Of a stretch of DNA of 64,000 nt, positions 46,125 to 57,260 are shown one piece after another; the first letter of the stretch is position 1; each line of letters begins with the position of its first letter. A model generated the notes under the pieces. That model was given only the letters and a program-made list of their open reading frames with translations. It made no database searches and was not told the DNA's origin. The DNA is from Podospora pseudoanserina (lineage: Eukaryota; Ascomycota; Sordariomycetes; Sordariales; Podosporaceae): positions 2,170,001-2,234,000 of the forward strand of contig NC_085920.1 in NCBI RefSeq assembly GCF_035222485.1. Reading direction: 5' to 3'. Position numbers and translations under genes: made by a program.

Positions 46125-47393
46125 ATTTATTGTTTGTTGCATTGTCCACTTTAGAATTGTACCTATGTTGAGAGGGCCACGGCGAATTCGATCTGTCTTT
46201 TGTTCCAGAGTCGGATTTAAACTGCTACTGTACAAACCTGAGCGAAGATTGTTGAAACATCACCTGGGTAAGTCTCCTCACCAGGCCAGAAAGAAGGTCC
46301 TGATGTGGCTGTTTGGGGCGTGCGTGGTTTGAGGTTCGATGGATGACGAGTCTTGGGGGCTTGGCCAGCCTACGCCACAGCGGACGTCGTGTGGTGCAGA
46401 GGGGATGGAGAGTGCTCAGCCTACTTCAGAAGAAGACCCCAAAGAGTATTCAAAATGCCTCATCTCATGAATAGTATGCCTGTGCTTTGTAAAAGCGTCT
46501 TTACCAAACTTTCAAGGCCTTGATCTTGTCTCACAGTGCCGCAGCGGGCGCGCAACGACACACCAACAGCGTCACACCACTGCTAACTCGCAACATCACC
46601 GCCTCACCGCAACTATACCCAAGGAATCTCACTCTCAGCAACAGAATTCGTCTCTCCATTCTCCATATCAAACGGTATGCACTTTATATAAATACCTAAC
46701 CCCTTTTATACTTGAACTTTCCCACCAACGCCCTTCACTCCCCTTTCTTTCCCTAAAAAAAAAAAAAAAAAAGGAGCGTGTAGGTATAACCAAAACCCAA
46801 AATCCACGTGTCCTATCCAAAACCAGCTCATTGCCCATCATCAATAATGCAAAAAAAAGGAGTGACTCGCCAATCCACCAAAAGATGTCCATCCATTCCC
46901 AATGTCTCCTCCCTTGGTAGATACCCGCCTGAACCAACCACAGCACACACACAATGCAGTGAGGAACGTTCCAAGGAAAGGTACAAAAGGTGGTGAAAAA
47001 AAAAGATATTATACTGCGTTTGTTTCAAATACCTACGTGAGAAGAACGAAAATTAGAAGGAAAAAAGCATCGAATAGCCCAAAAAGAAAAAAAAGGGAGA
47101 GTGATGGGGTATAATGCATCGAGAATTCCACTTCGAATGCACCAAAAAAAAAGATCCCTGAAACCTGGTTTTTCCCCTGGGCCCCTTTCCCAAACCAACC
47201 CGTCCCATGCACACACCGCACTGTTTTGGTGATATAGTGGGTGTTTAGTTCTGTGTGTTATTTACTTCTATACCTCTCTGGGTCTCCAGAGAGTATTGTG
47301 TTTGTGCAATGCGTAGTGAGTTGCTGATGAAGTCGATGCGGTTCAATATGATGTTGGACTGGTATCCAGAAAAACCACTCATTCCTGAGCCCC
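46125..47393. other. 1.27 kb intergenic region with an 18-A run
   Basis: A homopolymer of 18 A lies at about 46755-46772 and other A-rich tracts occur up to 47150. No gene is supported between the tRNA and the membrane-protein gene. Confidence 0.45.
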
Positions 47394-48200
47394 TCACGTC
47401 CTCTCCTTGACAATCCACCTCTTCTTCTCTTTCGGCTTCTCCTCGTAAACCCGGGCAGCGCTGAGGGGCGCTGGTTCGAACATGCCGGCTGATGGACGAT
47501 GAATTGACCCAGAGTTGCTTTCGTTTGGCACGACTCTCCCTGACTCGGTGGCATGCGCGAGGTTGGCACCCAAGGCGTACTGGCGGTCCTTCTTACGCAG
47601 GTATCGTTTCCTCCAGATGCAGGCGCCAACCCAGATACCGACTATCGCCACCACCATGATCACCAAGAAAATTACCCATTGGTAATGTGTCTCGATCCTG
47701 TAAGCCTTGGTTAGCCAAAAAGTCTCGGGTGTCGCGAAAGTGTCGTCTTACCAGGTGCCGCCAGTAGAGTTCTGCGCGGGCCGCACTGTCGATGTGGACG
47801 TCGTTTGTTGCCCGGCAGTGGTGGGTTGTACATTGGAGCAAAAGCCCGAAAACCACTGTTGGATTCTCGAGTAGGCAGACGGGTCAGATGCACACGCATC
47901 GGGGCATACTCCTGTAGTGCCCGTCTTCCAGGCCGCCAACTTAGGGTCGTTGCAGAAGCAGCTATTGTAGACGCTGTTGTCGGCTGGGGGCGCACCTGGT
48001 GGTACGCAGCCTCCGTTGACATCGTATAGAACACCACAATCCTTCACACAAGCAGGCAGCTGCCCCTCGGGAATAAGAACGATGTCTGCAGTGAACAGTC
48101 AGTACGGGGCTGTGGGAAACACAAGTCGGTTACATCTCGAAATTGACGTTGCGCAGTACGTCCTTCAGGGAGATGAGCGATGGTAGTTGAACGTACCCAT
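47394..48200 (-). CDS. Cys-rich surface membrane protein, type I, N-terminus uncertain
   Basis: Two exons are firm: 48085-47752 and 47697-47394, joined by a 54 bp intron inside a Trp codon. The ectodomain begins DIVLIPEGQLPACVKDCGVLYDVNGGCVPPG and contains about ten Cys in a spacing typical of a fungal integral membrane family (NSCFCNDPKL, GVCPDACAS, FSGFCS). A Thr/Ser linker leads to one membrane span (VIFLVIMVVAIVGIWVGACIW), then a basic cytoplasmic RKRYLRKKDRQY and a tail ending RWIVKERT. Function of the family is not known to me; the layout suggests an adhesion or sensing role at the wall. The only ATG that splices in frame is 48200, giving a 4-nt first exon and no signal peptide, so the true start may lie in an exon not recognised or use a non-ATG codon. 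Confidence 0.75.
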
Positions 48201-50234
48201 TGCGAAGAATGTTGGCAAACAAGATTGAAGCTAGTGTAAAGTGCCTGCAGCTAATATGTTGTTGATTGACGATGGGAGGCTGTCGATGTGTCGCAAATCC
48301 CGACGGAAAGAAACCGCTGCTGGCTGCAGGAAACCACGATGCAGTGATCAGCAGGACAGCCAACCGATCGCCTGGAGGGCTGGTGACGTTGACACAAGCG
48401 CCCGCCTGTCGTCCGAAAAGCCAATTCTCCTCTGACAGGCGCCCGAAAAGTGTTTAAACTAGCGGCGACCGGGAACGTCGGAGAGATAGAAGAAAGAAGG
48501 GATGCAGACAAATGCTGTTGTTTGTTTCCTTCGTCCTGGATCGATTCGGAGAGGGTCTTTGTTCGGTCGTCGGCACTTGGGTGACGTCGCTATCGGTAAA
48601 ACAGTCGCTTTTCCTTCCTTGGTATCCCTCTCAAATACTGCCAGCTCCGTTTCTGGAGTCGGCCAAGTCTTTGTCGATTCGTTGTTTGTCGAAGCCGAAG
48701 AAAACAGCCCAGGAAGCCAAGATGCAAGTGTCGGGATGTCGTCGTCGCTTATAATCCGTACCGAGCCACCTTTCACAATTTCAGATCTCTCAAGAGCGAG
48801 CGAATGGTCCTTGAATTCGTCCTTCTTCCTCAATCCACTGTCGCCGTCGAAATGGCGCGAATAACGAGCGTCGTTGGTGGTGGTGGGAACGAGGGGAGGG
48901 TGGATGAGCAAGAGGGAAAGGGAAAAACAGGGAAAATGGCGGTGGTGCAGAGGCAATAGGAAAATCAGCGAGTGAGAGGCGGGTGTGAGTGGTCGTCACT
49001 GGTCAGACAAAGTTGGCGGGCTGCAACCTGGAATCGGTCGCTAGCTCCAAGCAGTTCGGGTGGGCTGGGGTCGGTGGCCCGGTCCGATGGGCTGAGTGAT
49101 CAAGCACAAGCAGTGAATCAATGGAGGAGCGGTTGGCGGTCTGGTCTGGCTTCCCTTTCGTTTGGGCGGCATTCATCAAATCCCCCAAAACGCGCGGGTC
49201 CGCTGTGAAGGCTGCTGACGAAGCACCCTGGCAGTGTCTAGACACACACTGACGGCCACTGACACCCCAACGCATGGCGAGTGATCACGGTGGCATCCAA
49301 CGCAATTCAATGGCATGGGCCAAGCAGCACGGGCCCTTAGGTCCCTACACCCTCAATGTGGCCGTAGCACGTTTGGTATAGCGGCCAAATTGTGGGCGTG
49401 AGGGCGCCGCGCTGCGCTCTCACTTCTCTCGTATGGAAGTAATTACCTCTTCTATACAGTAACCCCCGGGCCGGTGATTATCGTGTTCCCGTTGGAGCAT
49501 TCCTTCGTTTCTTTCAGCCCACCTTGATTTCACCTTCATTCAGCCCTCAAGGTGTCTCGGCAGGGGACCCCGCGCCTCCAATCGATTCACGTCATGGCTC
49601 AACTTTCTCAGACATTTGGAAGGCTGAGGCGCAACAAGACAGAACAAAAGACCAGACAGCAGGGCATGGCATGACAAGTCCCAACCATGACAAGCCCAGG
49701 CAGCTTTTTTACCATCAACAACACAACCAACACCGAGTTTAATAGGATCCGGCTCGACCGGACGAAAACATCAACCGACTCCCAGCGTTCAATGACACGC
49801 CATCAGCGGGAAAAAAGCGGGCCATGTACATGTTTCGTGGGCCCCTGTTGCACACCCCACAATTACCCAGAGCGCCACCAATCAGCTGGGACGCGCCGGG
49901 GCGATTCACCGTTCGCTGCTTCGGTGCCGTTCGTGCCTGGACCTGTTTTCGCATTTTAGCCATAACGTTGCATTATTGAAGTATGCAAACCACCACCTAC
50001 CCCAAAAGGTTGATATTTCTCTTTTTTGCATCCGTATAGGCTGGTGGGTGTATGTAATAGCTCACGTAATAATCGCTCGTGTTTGTGTGCGTCCTTGCTT
50101 TGGTGGTCGGGGGCCCAGGGATAACGTCAGACCAGTGCTAATTATCAGCCACAAGGCGTGAGGGGGAATGCAAGGTACCGGGCATCATGTCCGCGCGGCA
50201 GCAGGAACGGTATGCCCCATCGGAGTGAACCTAC
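48201..50234. other. 2 kb region upstream of the membrane protein, no gene supported
   Basis: It should contain the promoter and leader of the minus-strand membrane protein. A minus-strand open frame at 48956-48459 lacks an ATG. Nothing else is recognisable. Confidence 0.4.
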
Positions 50235-50525
50235 ATGCGTTTTTGGCCATGGCGTTCAGCTTATGTGGCTGATATTGTTGATAGGACAGCAGTCGGGAAA
50301 TCGTTGGGGGTTCGAAAAGACTCGACATTGGTCAGTTTGACATTATATGAGGACTTCATGCTCGAGGAAAGATTGAGGTACCTCAGATACTCATGGAGAA
50401 CATATCAGGAAGCTAAACTCCGATCCTGGGTGAGAAGGATTATGTCAAAACTCGAAGTGAGCAACAACAAACCAAAGATTCCCGAATCGGATGATGACAA
50501 GGCGGAAAGGTTGAACCCAAAGTAA
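50235..50525 (+). CDS. Small charged open frame, doubtful gene
   Basis: A frame of 96 residues from an ATG at 50235 becomes strongly Glu/Lys/Arg-rich and helix-like in its second half (EDFMLEERLRYLRYSWRTYQ, IMSKLEVSNNKPKIPESDDDK). The composition is more protein-like than neighbouring frames, but there is no family match that I recognise and no promoter evidence. It could be a lineage-specific gene or the 3' exon of a decayed gene. Confidence 0.25.
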   Translation: MRFWPWRSAYVADIVDRTAVGKSLGVRKDSTLVSLTLYEDFMLEERLRYLRYSWRTYQEAKLRSWVRRIMSKLEVSNNKPKIPESDDDKAERLNPK

Positions 50526-53170
50526 AGGTCAAAGTCCAGACCTCGGTGGGGTCAAACTCGCCTCTAGCAAGTCGGTGTGAACAACCAGCACATCACGAAC
50601 CAAGAAAAAAAAAAAAAAAAAAAAAAGAGAGAAACACTCAGCTGTTAAGAAGACCCAGAAACAGCCACAATCTGAAAAATCGCCCGACCCGCGGCTACAC
50701 CTACCGCAACACCTCCCCAGAAAGTCCCTGCATGGGTTTCGACCCTACCCTAGATTCTGTAGGATACCGCCCCTCCAGAAATAACTGACCATCCTTCCTC
50801 GACGTCATCAAACGTTGAACAGTACCTAGATCAGGCATCCTCTAGTTCTGTACCCATCTCACACGTCTAATCTTGCCTCTTTAGCTATTGTCCTTCGCCT
50901 GCCGCTGTGGCAAAAAGAAGATCACTCGGCTCCGAGGTATAACAACAAGCTGCCCGGTAGTAGTTGCCTTCTTTCCTTTTCTGGATTTTCTCGCATGAGG
51001 ATGGCCTGGTGTTATCAAGACTGATTTTCTCTCTCTGTGTGTGTGTGTCACCCCTTTGAAGGATTGATCCCCCAACCCACGACCACGTGCTGTGATGGGC
51101 TTTCTGTGTGACGGGAAACCCGGCGCCCCCGGCAGTCCTTTCCGAAGTGAGGTTGATAGGCGCCTAGAGGTTACCTAGGGGTAGGTGTGGAATTGACCAA
51201 TACCGCGGCTTCCCAGGTTTGTTTGATAAACGTGGCGATAAAAGAGACAGTTCGCAATGTCAAGAGGGGAGAAACATACATGACATTTGGCAGGACGCAC
51301 TGTCAAATGAGGAAACATACCCCCAGCCTTTCGCCCTGGCGGTGAGGGTTTACTTGAAGGGATATACCCAGGTTTGTTTTCAGGTCTGCTGGGTTTGGCT
51401 GAATAGATCAGACGGTGACATGATGGTAAAACATTATACAATTCTTGCAGGCTTTGGTCATACAATCAACAAAAAAAAAAAACCCCTTTTTTCATTGCTT
51501 TTCATGCCACCCTTCAGGTGTGTCTCCCGAGGCTCGTGGTCGGCGCCTAAATGGGGAAATGTTTGAGAGTGGGTGACAACGTGGCTGTTGGTGAGACTGA
51601 AGATTTTTTGCTGGTTTACAATGACGTCTGTTGTCTTTGAACAATATGTCTATCTGTTTGGCGCATGTTGAGCTGGGAGGGCGTGAAAATCGGGCCAATC
51701 GGACGGGGTGTGAAGAGAGCCTTGGGCTCTTCCTCTCTGTCGATGCCGATTCGGATCGAGATGAAAGAGAGCTTTGGTTGCCCTATCCCGAGCGTGGTGG
51801 TAACCAGAGTGAGAGGGGCAAAACCGCCTCTCGTTGTTGATCCATTGGATGCTTGGCGATGGTGTCTTGAAACAAGAGAGGCACCTTTGATCCAATGTGC
51901 TGTCCGGATTGGGCCGCATGCCGTGCAACTTTGTGCAATATGAATTCAAATCATGAATGAGGCAGAGGAAGCCACCACGCCATGGCATCGGTAAAGAATA
52001 AAGTAGTTCGGACCGGTGGAGGCTGAGAATAACCTTCTGAGGTATTGTTCTCGCGTGTTCCGAGGGTGTAAACCCCCCCTTGTGCTACGGGTAGTGTTGG
52101 CTTGTGACCTGGGATTTCGGGGCCTTGTTCTTCGTAAGGGATTGTCCGTGGACAGTCGTCTGAGTGTTTCGGCTACCAACACCGAAGCTGTTTAAAGACG
52201 TGGTCAACGCAAAGCTCTTGCTTACCCTATTTTTCGGCTCGGAGCTTCTAACTCGGACATATTGTGTGACCACCACGTTTGAGGTTCTTGGCTGGGACCA
52301 GGGAATCATCAGATGTTCCCCCTCACATGGGCAGGGATTGCTTTCGGCCGTTAATACTTGCTGGAAAATATAAGCCTGATGGCACTGTAAGATACCCAGG
52401 TAGAGCAACCTTGGGCGATTGGGTGCCCCTGGGCTGGATGAGGATGCGTGGCATGCATTAGTGCCGGTATTTGAACTGATTGTGCCAACCACATGGGATT
52501 GCTTCCTTGGGGAGACATTCTGGGGGTACATCTTCACGGTGTGGCGGTGTTGTACGCTGAATCCCTTCCCAAGCTGGTACAGGATGAAATTTGACGCCAG
52601 AAAGTGAGACATCGATGGAGCAGGTCAATGATGCTGTCAAACTCTACCGAAGTTGCTTCACTGCAACGTTGTCAGCAGTTGATTTTGGTTCTCGCAGATC
52701 CTCGGGTCGAGCTTCTCGACGATCCTCGAGTACCATGGTATAGGCTGCTTCTTGGATGTTCATCATCATATTTCACCTTGATTGTATAGTGCAAGCAGTC
52801 CCGATGCGATGGATCTGCAGCACTAACCCGTCGAAACGGTGACGCTACCGAGTACAAAGACTTGTCTGTGTTATTGTGGGAGTGCCCACGACGGCTGCAT
52901 GGACCCTTCTTCCTGACGATCCCGCGCATGGTTAAGTGTCTTGAACTTTGATGGCGGAAGTCATCCTAGACGGGTTACTACGTCTCTTTTTGACCATTCG
53001 GAAGCTTCAAATGGTCTCAAAAAAGACTAGGAACACCCCTGAGACGCATCATTGCCGCTCGGTCTGGAACAGCCCGTCCGCACCCACCTCGCCTAACGTT
53101 GGTGTTCAACATTAATACAACTGCATCCACCCGGTCCTGGCAAGGCAACTAGAGGGGTAGATAGCCTTAT
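50526..53170. other. 2.6 kb gene-free region with a 22-A run
   Basis: A run of 22 A lies at about 50605-50626, and an A-run of about 13 at 51469-51482. A GTGTGTGTGTG run is at 51038-51048. Frames are short and interrupted. Confidence 0.4.
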
Positions 53171-53350
53171 AGGACCGGCGAACTTTTGGAGAACCTTGCT
53201 GAGGATATCATTTGGTGGGATGTCCGGGAGGCCTGTTGGCAGCAGCTGAAAGCTCAACTCCTTCTCAGACAGCAGACAGCAGGGCAAGCTCAATACGAAG
53301 AGCTAGAACGTCTTCTTGTGCCTGAAAAGTCTCTGTTTCAGACCCATTAA
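53171..53350 (+). pseudogene. Possible relic of a protein C-terminus
   Basis: Sixty codons ending in TAA read as a convincing amphipathic C-terminus (ENLAEDIIWWDVREACWQQL, then QYEELERLLVPEKS). There is no start codon, and the same frame upstream hits TAG triplets within a few codons. It looks like the end of a decayed gene. The family was not recognised. Confidence 0.3.
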
Positions 53351-53899
53351 CTGCCCGTAAGACAGCCTAGTACAGCAAGTGCCTGGGTAAGTGCCTAGGT
53401 AGGTATAAGCTCGCAAGTGACAGGTGCCAGAACTCAGTATCTGCCATCAGTTACGCATGAGGGATGACCCAGCTATAAATTCCATGTCGCACAACACCGG
53501 CCCAGCTCGGAGGCCCGTTTGCCTCCTGGCGGTGAGCCAACAACTATCTTCCGACCTTTGTCTATTCGAGTCGACCGCTCCGTGTTTTCTGAGACAGAGC
53601 CATTGACATCCATCAACCTTGTGCTTGACGCCCACGAAGACGAATATCATCCGAGACATGCCGGAAGTGACCCTCGAGTACATGCAGGAAGACAGGCCAT
53701 GTGAGAAGGAGCAACGCGGGATGTATGACATGACAATCGAATTTCCACTCCGGGATGGAGTGGGCTGTAGACACCCCTTGCGGCAGGCTGTCGACGAGTG
53801 GGTTGACAGCTAGTACCAAGTACTGCCGAGGTGATTCTATCGTGGGCGAAGATGATCATCCATATACGAAGACAGAGTGGCTGGCAAGTTGAAAATATC

Positions 53900-53905
53900 T
53901 ATAAA
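53900..53905 (+). promoter_or_regulatory. TATA box before the small Ser-rich peptide frame
   Basis: TATAAA lies 138 bp upstream of the ATG at 54038 and is followed by an A/C-rich leader lacking other ATGs, which supports transcription of the small frame. Confidence 0.4.
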
Positions 53906-54037
53906 GGCCTGGTCCCTTGAAGGAAAGCCCCGAGTATTTTCATCAGCCACCAGCACCAAAGCAAGATCTCAAAAGAAGAAGAACACACCTTCGACACTTC
54001 CTCGGCCATATCTACAACACAGCACACATCTATCAAC

Positions 54038-54130
54038 ATGCCAGAAAATGCAGGAACCAGCTCTTCCCAGAGCTCAACTTCAAGTGCCACCTTGTCAGGT
54101 GCGTCTGGATACTCTTCGTATCCAAGGTAA
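54038..54130 (+). CDS. Candidate 30-residue Ser-rich peptide gene
   Basis: ATG 54038 opens a 30-codon frame, MPENAGTSSSQSSTSSATLS then GASGYSSYPR. It has a TATA box, an A/C-rich leader typical of fungal stress genes and a TCAACATG context. An intron-like GTAATC...CTGACCTAGGCTTCAG segment (54127 to about 54206) begins exactly at the last Arg codon; because GTAA follows both the donor exon and the acceptor, spliced and unspliced messages would both end at Arg. Splicing to the upstream CTAG would instead add LQVNHDG. No family is recognised. Confidence 0.35.
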   Translation: MPENAGTSSSQSSTSSATLSGASGYSSYPR

Positions 54131-54555
54131 TCCAAAGCCCGTCGCCGGTTAGTACACTGCTGTCTACTCATATTTGCCCTCAACCAAGTAGCTGACCTAG
54201 GCTTCAGGTAAATCACGATGGATGAGATCGTTGGAGTGATAGTGTATAAGCATGTTTTCGGTTTGCCAGGAGGTCAAAGGTGTTGGGTAATCATTGATTT
54301 CGACAGTGGAGTGGTGGACATATTTGTTTATCTTGGGGTCTGAAATGGGGCGGCTTTTGTGCTATTTGTTTGTTTTCTTCGGTTGCTGGGTTTCTGGCTA
54401 GATGTTGCCACTGCGGTGGTGATGGCGTCTTTGACTACGAACTTCTCTCGCTTGTTCAATTAGATACCTTGAAATGATGGGTGAAAATCTAGGTCGCGTA
54501 TGGCTTGCGGAGCCAAGGTGTGAAGTGATGAAGTGATGTATTCCGTAAATGTGAA

Positions 54556-55886
54556 TTATGAATTTTGTGCGAGCATGTCCAACGGCCAAGAGAGCCAGTG
54601 GCCCCAATCCGGGCCAAGATATGCTGCGATACTTCTGAGTAGGTGAGCTCCTGAATCTGCAACATGCCAAACGTCTCGACTCAGGTGTAGGTAGAGTGCC
54701 CAGTAGCCCATCACGGCAATCGCCTCTGGTCGTCGCTGGGCAAGCAACTCGGTGAACTCTGATGGTACGGCTGCAGGCCTAACCCAGTCGTCAGCGAATA
54801 CCAAACTTATGGTTCAAGATAGGAAGGTACTTGCCACATGAAGATCATTAGATAGCGTTCATTGCGCACGTCATTGCCCAGAATCCTGTCAAACCCAACT
54901 TGCAGATAAGCCGCAGCTTTGAGACAGGCCTCTTTCGACTGAGCGTCGAGACTGAGTGACTCAGAAATGAGATGTCGAAGATAGTCGCAATGACTCCCCA
55001 GTGGCAATGACTGGGAAATGCTAATCGCCCAAAGAACAAGGTGTTTGATATCAGATTCGAGTAGAAGCTCCCATGCACTGATCGACACGCCTTTCAAACC
55101 ACCAGAGATTGAAAGAAACTGAAGATAGCGGTCAAGAAACCCATCCAGATTCGTATCGCGCTTAGCGAGCAGATCGGCGAGTAAATGCCGGCTGAGCAAA
55201 GAACAGTAGAGGAGAAGGGCGGAGCAGTTGTTCTGGTCAATCTGAGCCTTGGCTGCCGTCTCGTTGTAAATCGAGATGGCCCTTGTTTGAAGATGCATCG
55301 CGTGCTCTGAGAAGAAGTCGGACCTGTCGGGGAAAAGCGCAACCAACCTTCGCGCGCACACTGCCAGCATCTGGTGCATCAAGTACGGAGCTTGAAGAGC
55401 GCATCTGAATAAGAGTTTCGAGGCAAAGTCGTGTAGCTCCTCGTTGAGTTCTGGTGCGTGATCAGAGAATTTGAACCGGATCATGAGCTCCATATGAGCA
55501 CTGTTGACATCGTGACAGAGATGAGAGCTTGGATGGCCCAGCTCGGGTAGGGGGACACCAGGAACAGGTGCTGCATCGCCAATTGTGCCCACGGCGACAT
55601 TTGACATCGGCGAGCCTGACAGTGATCCTGGTGGTGATACCGCGACTCGATCACCAGCGAATGATACGGGTGCCCCGTCGGTCACTGGTGAGGCATAGCT
55701 ACAGTCTCGGCCGGAGAGCGTACAGATGATGCATTTGGGGCGTTGCTCGTCACACTACATCCAGAGAGGTTAGCAATAAAGTTTTGAAACCCAACGGGAG
55801 CTAGTTAGGTAGGTAGGCACCTTGACATGACGTCGTTTGCACTCGAGGCATCCCGCCCGTGACTTCTTATGACTTCTTCGAAGCAT
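54556..55886 (-). CDS. Zn2Cys6 binuclear-cluster transcription factor with a GC-AG intron
   Basis: Exons 55886-55821, 55754-54835 and 54778-54556 give 402 residues. The zinc cluster is split by intron 1: MLRRSHKKSRAGCLECKRRHVK, then CDEQRPKCIICTLSGRDCSY, with all six Cys. A Gly/Pro/Val-rich linker follows, then from about residue 90 a helical region of the UPC2/MHR-like type (HMELMIRFKF, LHDFASKLLFRCALQAPYLMHQMLAVCARRL, WELLLESDIKHLVLW, ERYLMIFMW). Intron 2 has GCAAGT as donor and GTTAG as acceptor; it joins FMW to PAAVPSEFTELLAQRRPEAI in phase, exactly the family sequence, whereas the nearby GT choice breaks the frame. The last exon ends in YLGPDWGHWLSWPLDML. It should be a nuclear regulator; its targets are unknown and no metabolite cluster adjoins it. 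Confidence 0.88.
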
Positions 55887-57260
55887 GGTTTGTGTCAGCA
55901 CCAAGAATTGGCTGTTGATCAAGCGGGTGTAGGAAGTGGCCCTCTGAAACTCCAGAATTTCAGGGATCAGATCCACCAGATGCGGTTGGATTGGTGGATA
56001 GTTCCAGGCCTTAGGCCGGCTCCTTGACCGCGATCTCCGCTAAAGAAGGTTCGACCCGGGGGTAACCTCGAAGTTAGAGATCTCAAAAGTGTGAAAGAAA
56101 TTCACCAGTAACGTGGTCATTCTTATACAATTAGATTGTTCTTGGTGTATTTAATTTGCTGACCTTGACTGCGGCCAAGTCGGGTAAGCACTTCGCTCCC
56201 ATCGAGTTCTAGATCAAGTTTAAATCATTGATTCATCCCACGCTGAATCAAAGTCCGATAAATCGCCCTAGGAGGTCGACCTAAGAAACTCCAGCTCACT
56301 AGCACTAAGCCACTAATGGCAAATTAATAGTATTGTTTGCTGCCGGGCGTGAGGATGCGGCACTGTCGTGAGAATTGATTGGGCAGTGATCTGATTGTGT
56401 AAAAATGCCCATCGGATAGTTTCAGACCTCGGATGACAAATGGCGCCTACAATACTACTTCTTGCTACAACCATATCCAAGGTCAGTTCAAAACTATTGG
56501 TCTCACATAATCTCAACCCCCGACTGGCACGGAGCATTCTGTCCTTCTGCTCACGCTCAAATAGGGTCCTCCTGCGGATATATGCGGGTGAGAGCGGGTG
56601 TATGAAAACCATATGATTGCTCGACACTATAAGGGTCAACCTCAAGGCGAACAGAGGTGACGTTAGGAGGAGACAAGCAAGACAACAAGCTTATCTAACG
56701 ATGATAAGCTGACTCCACGGCTATGTTCAGGTAGGTAAGGTGTACAGCGACCTGCCAAAGTATCTCATCGATAATCAGCTGTGGCACATCTTTGCGTTCA
56801 AAATCTTGTGGTTGAAGGCGTCGAGTCGAGATACATACCAGATAGTTCCAATGTTTGTTGAAGAAAAGGTCCAAAATCATGCAAACGAAAAAGAATATCG
56901 AAAACTGTGAGCCTGAAATTTGTCCAATTGGAAAGCACACCGACTGCCTCGTTTGATGAGGACCCAGCTGGCTGGTTCTTGGGACCACCGTGGCAGGGGG
57001 GTTTCCCCTGCTAGTTTCCGCCATGAACTCCACGCTCTCCCGATGACGATCCTTCCCCTAGACGCGCTTCGAAATTCAAACTCAGACGCGTCTTCTATTT
57101 TGCTCTTCATTCTCGAGTGGTGTGAGCAAGATCAGGACCGCACTCCTTGTTGGCCCCTATCTGAGTTCTGTGGCTGGATTTCAACCATTGAACCACTCCT
57201 TTTGGGTCGGTTTCATCATCTCCTGACTTTTGACTCGCACAATCCGAGTCCACAAACATC
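55887..57260. promoter_or_regulatory. 1.37 kb divergent region between the Zn2Cys6 and DUF7726-like genes
   Basis: It contains two promoters by position. GTAGGTAAGG-like simple motifs occur near 56730. No gene is supported. Confidence 0.4.

Noticed and set aside
48459-48956. 165-codon minus-strand frame as a secreted protein
   Set aside because: No ATG; it starts at TTG and lies in the expected leader of the membrane-protein gene.
50605-50626. Run of 22 A as a retroposition mark
   Set aside because: No element body or flanking duplication could be found; simple slippage is enough.
52085-52612. 175-codon minus-strand frame as a gene
   Set aside because: It has an ATG but no recognisable domain, helix pattern or splice signals, and sits in a gene-poor stretch where frames of this length occur on both strands.
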